Part shown: positions 4,514 to 6,916 of the stretch, one piece after another
Numbering within the stretch: position 1 is the stretch's first letter
How the letters are laid out: every line of letters starts with the position of its first letter
NCBI GenBank assembly: GCA_903930505.1
Contig: CAIYYQ010000245.1
Span: 1-6,916 of the forward strand
Length of the DNA stretch: 6,916 nucleotides
Direction of reading: 5' to 3'
Source: Methanobacteriota archaeon
GTDB lineage: Archaea > Thermoplasmatota > E2 > DHVEG-1
Position numbers and translations under genes: made by a program
The notes under the pieces: model-generated
Seen by the model: only the letters and a program-made list of their open reading frames with translations
Database searches by the model: none
What the model was told of the DNA's origin: nothing

Positions 4514-4645
4514 GTTTGTGTTACAAAAAGAAGGATATATTTTTCATTAAAACATGGGTGATGCAAGATGAAATACGCAGATATTTATAAAAATATGTAT
4601 CGAAAAATAATAGGATAATACGAAAGCAAAAAGAAACGAAACATG
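4514..4645. other. A/T-rich intergenic stretch
   Basis: I see no gene here on either strand. It separates the AbrB-giant operon promoter from the end of the broken Hint locus. A TATTTATAAAAAT element near 4580-4592 could be a further promoter, but nothing confirms it. Confidence 0.4.
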
Positions 4646-4886
4646 TTAGTCAATGAAAATGGGAAATTTCCAGGGTGATGAAGGTAGAATTTTTTCCTTG
4701 TGGACAGAGATGATATCGTTGGGGACATGCACTTCATAAATCTCCTCATCATACGATCCTTTCCAAACTGATATTACCGATATCAGAGTACCCATGGCAT
4801 CTAAGAAATACATCGGTTTTCCTTGCGGTATTTAATCGTAGACAGTAGTTACTGGTGTTAACGAATGATGTGATACAACAAAAGAA

Positions 4887-4935
4887 TTAAATACATCAAC
4901 ATAATTATGTATAATTACAGAATTATGTAAGGAGG
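4887..4935 (+). promoter_or_regulatory. Promoter, palindromic operator candidate and SD of TA5
   Basis: TTAAATA at 4887-4893 is the TATA candidate. ACATAATTATGT (4899-4910) is a perfect 12-bp palindrome, and AATTATGTA occurs at 4903-4911 and again at 4921-4929. The core resembles the TACATA...TATGTA repeat in front of TA3, so related antitoxins may bind both. GGAGG at 4931-4935 lies 5 nt before ATG 4941 and is the strongest Shine-Dalgarno site in the window. Confidence 0.65.
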
Positions 4936-4940
4936 ACAAC

Positions 4941-5096
4941 ATGGCAACAGTAACATTATCTATCCCATCAGAACTCAAGAAGAAAATGTCAGAATACCCT
5001 GAAGTAAACTGGGCAGAAGTATTCAGAAGAATCATCATCCGTAAAGTCGAACAATTACAGAGATTCGAACAGATGGTGAAACGAGGCGAACTATAA
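4941..5096 (+). CDS. Short ribbon-helix-helix antitoxin, first of TA5
   Basis: 51 aa: MATVTLSIPSELKKKMSEYP, NWAEVFRRIIIRKVEQLQRF, ending MVKRGEL. It has the full ribbon-helix-helix DNA-binding part but almost none of the C-terminal toxin-wrapping tail of the TA3 antitoxin. Strong SD GGAGG. TAA 5094-5096 is followed directly by the ATG of a second antitoxin. It may be a DNA-binding-only repressor, an antitoxin shortened by deletion, or the antitoxin of a toxin since lost. Similar in sequence to the N-terminus of the next gene. Confidence 0.82.
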   Translation: MATVTLSIPSELKKKMSEYPEVNWAEVFRRIIIRKVEQLQRFEQMVKRGEL

Positions 5097-5339
5097 ATGT
5101 CGTCAGTTACTTTCACCATCCCAGATAAAATCAAAGCAGAAATGAAGCGATTCTCCTGGGTAAACTGGTCAAAACTCGTACAAACAGAAGCATCAGAAAA
5201 ACTTTCACGCGATAAAGCATTGCAAAAAGCGTTACGTATCGTCTCCAAATCAACATTCACCGAGAAAGACGCAGATGAAATGTCAGATAAAGTCAAACGA
5301 TCGATGTTGAAACGGCTACAAAAAGAAGGATTGCTATAA
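5097..5339 (+). CDS. Ribbon-helix-helix antitoxin, second of TA5
   Basis: 80 aa. The N-terminal strand and helices (SSVTFTIPDKIKAEMKRF, NWSKLVQTEASEKL) are of VapB ribbon-helix-helix type. The C-terminal part (STFTEKDADEMSDKVKRSML, KRLQKEGLL) matches the TA3 tail and the visible TA1 and TA4 tails, so it should be the partner of the adjacent toxin. The start directly abuts the previous stop (TAA-ATG), and its own TAA directly abuts the toxin ATG at 5340. With the toxin broken, it may persist as an orphan that could cross-neutralise related toxins (inference). Confidence 0.87.
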   Translation: MSSVTFTIPDKIKAEMKRFSWVNWSKLVQTEASEKLSRDKALQKALRIVSKSTFTEKDADEMSDKVKRSMLKRLQKEGLL

Positions 5340-5752
5340 ATGGAAGTCGTTCTCGACTCAAACGTATTCTTCCGCATACTCAGCTCACAAGGTGATATCC
5401 TCAACATCCTTTTTAACGAGTCTTTACTCATATATGCTCCTGAGACATTACTTACGGAGTTTAACAACCATAAAAAGAACTCATGTTGAAATCAACGCTA
5501 TCACCAAAAGCGTTCAACGAACTCGCATTCCTCATCTTCGACGTCATCACCTTTGTACCATCACGCGAATACACCTCGTTCATACCAAAAGCAAAAACAC
5601 TCCTCGGATCACACTTGAAAGATGTTGAATTCGTCGCACTCTGCCTCTCAAAACAATCCAAATTATGGACATACGAATCATTCCTTTTTGACATCGGCGT
5701 GGGGATATCAACCAAACAACTCTGCAAAGAACTCGGTAAAGAATCCAAATAA
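5340..5752 (+). pseudogene. PIN toxin of TA5, frameshifted
   Basis: ATG 5340 gives MEVVLDSNVFFRILSSQGDI and continues to NNHKKNSC then TGA 5487-5489. The rest of the protein continues in the -1 frame to TAA 5750-5752. Adding one A to the run at 5472-5476 restores HKKELMLKSTLSPKAF, which aligns residue for residue with HKSEILKKTHRSNEEF of the TA3 toxin. The repaired protein is 137 aa, the family length. D6, the Glu before NNHK, and the Asp in HLKDVEFVALCL are all kept, with LWTYESF in the fourth region. Loss looks recent because no other lesion is seen. A sequencing error or slippage on T-AAA-AAG cannot be excluded. Confidence 0.87.
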
Positions 5753-5934
5753 CTTGTATTCGCAATGTATACTTTGTGTTTCGGACTAACCACCAGATCC
5801 CCTTTTTCAGTTGTGATACTGTACATGGTTCCATTGTGAAAAAACACTGCTTGATTCATCGGTTTATGCAATTCAATCTTCTTTGCCACGGGGTTCGATA
5901 TTCCAACCTTCACTTCTTCTATCCTCTTTTGAGA

Positions 5935-5961
5935 AGGAGAAATCATACGGAAATCAAAAAT
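5935..5961. repeat. 27-bp exact copy of part of the TA1 toxin
   Basis: Identical to 170-196 inside the TA1 toxin (codons for GEIIRKSK). Both copies are in the same reading register of their antisense host frame, giving IFDFRMISP there. Similarity does not continue to either side. Probably the scar of another PIN-toxin insertion or a recombination joint just before the Hint N-half. Confidence 0.6.
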
Positions 5962-6051
5962 GACATCCTCCCAAAATAATGATTCTACAAAAAGAAAAAA
6001 AAGTAAGAATTTCGTTTGGCTGATCAAAAAATCAACGCGTTCACATTCACG

Positions 6052-6360
6052 TTAGCGATCCGATGACCACCAATATGTGGTAATACAGTGACCGTCCCCT
6101 GATAGAGGACTGTCTGAACTATCGATCACATAATGCAGGTATTCAATAACCCATTCACCATTCAGCCAATACCCAATAGCGCCTCCTATATGGTCTACTC
6201 CTCTTTGAAACGGACCAGGCACATCAGCCATAGCCAAATCGAATATACTTGTTGCTTTAGCTTTCTGAACGAAAACTGGGCTTGTAAATAAAGCAAGCGA
6301 GATCGTCGCAAACACCAGCCCAAAAACCAACATTCTTCCAATTCTTTCTTTTCGCTTCAT
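6052..6360 (-). CDS. Small secreted protein, unknown function
   Basis: 102 aa. Residues 1-36 form a clear export signal: basic start MKRKERIGR, hydrophobic core MLVFGLVFATISLALF, and a likely cleavage after AKA at about 36. The mature part of about 66 residues (SIFDLAMADVPGPF, GAIGYWLNGEW, YWWSSDR) is aromatic-rich and matches no family I recognise. Upstream on the minus strand, AAAGGATG may be a weak ribosome site. Its TAA at 6054-6052 is followed, in the same frame, by nine sense codons and then the TTG-started Hint frame at 6027. It may therefore be the truncated N-terminus of a former longer Hint-containing surface protein. Confidence 0.68.
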   Translation of the reverse strand: MKRKERIGRMLVFGLVFATISLALFTSPVFVQKAKATSIFDLAMADVPGPFQRGVDHIGGAIGYWLNGEWVIEYLHYVIDSSDSPLSGDGHCITTYWWSSDR

Positions 6361-6425
6361 TTTTTTCGCATCCTTTCGTTCCTATTTTTAGATTCGAATG
6401 ATTACCCATATTTATTATGTTAGTA

Positions 6426-6438
6426 ATAATATAAATAA
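6426..6438 (-). promoter_or_regulatory. Probable promoter of the small secreted protein gene
   Basis: On the minus strand ATTATTTATATTA is a TATA-like element about 70 nt before ATG 6360, in an A/T-rich intergenic region (6361-6477) that holds no gene I can see. Confidence 0.4.
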
Positions 6439-6477
6439 TTTGTGGTAAAAAATTGAAAATTTGGAAAGAAATCAAAG

Positions 6478-6495
6478 AAAAATAAGAAAAAAAAG
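6478..6495 (-). terminator. T-rich terminator after the PKD-dockerin gene
   Basis: On the minus strand, about 20 nt after the stop at 6517, the sequence CTCTTTTTTTTCTTATTTTTC contains T8 and T5 runs. This is typical of intrinsic archaeal termination, which needs no hairpin. Confidence 0.6.
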
Positions 6496-6516
6496 AGTTA
6501 TGTCATGGAGAGAGTA

Positions 6517-6916
6517 TTAGGTACCTATCAGCGCAACAAATGGGTCGATATCAGCGAACGTAACCCTGCCATCTTGGTTGCAATCTGCGGCAAGCCAGGA
6601 CCAGGTGGGATGCTGTGTTTGGAAATCCGTCTCAGTGGTTCCAATTGCTGCAACGAAAGGATCAATGTCTGCAAAGGTAACCATTCCATCGTTGTTCACA
6701 TCCCCAAGCTTGTACATATTCACTGTCAATGGCGTCGACCAGCTGCTCTCTGCACCATAAATATCCTTTGCTTTGACTTTGACAGGATAAATTCCTCGGC
6801 TCGTCCATGTGTGGGTTCCTGTTGCTATTGCACCGGAAGCATACGGTCCTAACCAACCACTTGTGTTTCCGTCACCCCAATCCCACATATAGTAGACATT
6901 ATCTCCGTTCGAATCA
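6517..6916 (-). CDS. C-terminus of a secreted PKD-dockerin protein (start beyond window)
   Basis: The frame is open to the right edge. It begins SNGDNVYYMWDWGDGNTSGW, the hallmark strand of a PKD domain, continuing to KVKAKDIYGAESSWSTPLTV. Then come two type I dockerin repeats, GDVNNDGMVTFADIDPFVAA and DCNQDGRVTFADIDPFVALI, with Asp/Asn at the calcium-loop positions and the F-helix after each loop. They are separated by about 22 residues (TTETDFQTQHPTWSWLAA). The protein ends GT-TAA at 6517. PKD domains are extracellular Ig-like spacers. Dockerins bind cohesins in a calcium-dependent manner, so the protein is probably part of a surface or secreted enzyme assembly. No cohesin or catalytic domain is visible here. 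Confidence 0.9.
   Translation of the reverse strand, partial: DSNGDNVYYMWDWGDGNTSGWLGPYASGAIATGTHTWTSRGIYPVKVKAKDIYGAESSWSTPLTVNMYKLGDVNNDGMVTFADIDPFVAAIGTTETDFQTQHPTWSWLAADCNQDGRVTFADIDPFVALIGT

Larger units (their letters stand above)
4646..6027 (-). pseudogene. Broken Hint (intein-like) gene with TA5 antisense inside
   Basis: The N-half (about 5753-5935) reads SQKRIEEVKVGISNPVAKKI, then a segment ending YSITTEKGDLVVSPKHKVYI, a good Hint block B. The frame then passes antisense through TA5. The C-half resumes at about 4873 with SLTPVTTVYD, a TAA (4834-4832), then in the same frame QGKPMYFLDAMGTLISVISV and EEIYEVHVPNDIISVHKE (block F), ending in TAA 4648-4646. The Asn-Ser block G is gone. 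Between the halves the frame is broken only at the A5 run 5472-5476: one added A joins the two open stretches (6027-5476 and 5475-4835) and also repairs the TA5 toxin. The lesions are therefore one frameshift, one nonsense codon and loss of the C-terminal junction. An open start is visible only as TTG at 6027. Confidence 0.78.

Noticed and set aside
5472..5489. Programmed -1 frameshift producing a full TA5 toxin
   Set aside because: T-AAA-AAG is not the full slippery pattern, I saw no clear stem after it, and the same base loss breaks the Hint frame too; a deletion or read error fits better, though slippage is not excluded.
6505..6852. Plus-strand 115-codon open frame opposite the PKD-dockerin gene
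   Set aside because: Antisense shadow of a gene with clear domains; Cys-rich composition without pattern.
1..6916. tRNA, rRNA or other structured RNA genes
   Set aside because: I saw no cloverleaf or conserved rRNA stretch on either strand.

Overview
The window looks archaeal, probably euryarchaeal from a sediment-type lineage. The genes have A/T-rich TATA boxes about 30-45 nt before short operons, several very short leaders, VapBC-type toxin-antitoxin (TA) pairs of archaeal style, and secreted DUF2341, PKD and dockerin proteins. The exact taxon cannot be fixed from this sequence.

Plus strand: five TA modules lie in one orientation. TA1 is the tail of an antitoxin plus a PIN toxin (1-482). 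TA2 is an antitoxin and a toxin overlapping by ATGA (639-1288). TA3 is a ribbon-helix-helix antitoxin plus a PIN toxin (1845-2486). TA4 is decayed: a nonsense codon in the antitoxin and a truncated toxin (2799-3131). TA5 has two tandem antitoxins plus a frameshifted PIN toxin (4941-5752).

Minus strand: this is the striking part. One reading frame runs from a GTG at 4291 to the left edge of the window without a stop codon, at least 1,430 codons. It passes antisense straight through TA4, TA3, TA2 and TA1. Between the TA modules this frame encodes recognisable protein: an N-terminal membrane anchor or signal segment, a DUF2341 domain and the start of a LamG-like domain, then repeated pieces of a Hint (intein-like) domain and a repeated spacer peptide of about 41 residues. 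TA3 sits between the N-terminal half (block B, VSPKHNVY) and the C-terminal half (YDVDVPNDIVLVRR...CRN|S) of a Hint domain, where true inteins carry their homing endonuclease. A second locus (4646-6027, minus) shows the same arrangement with TA5 inside another Hint domain. There a one-base loss in an A-run breaks the toxin and the Hint frame together.

A 59-aa AbrB-type DNA-binding protein (4467-4288) is coupled to the giant gene by a 4-bp GTGA overlap. To the right lie a small secreted protein (6360-6052) and the C-terminus of a secreted PKD-dockerin protein (6916-6517), both on the minus strand.

Working model (inference): TA modules colonise intein-like Hint domains of large surface-protein genes on the antisense strand, as the homing endonuclease does in an ordinary intein. 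The host frame must stay open, so the TA genes avoid codons that create antisense stops. If the Hint domains are active, the antisense translation of the TA would be cut out of the host protein. Host transcription would also make RNA antisense to the TA mRNAs.
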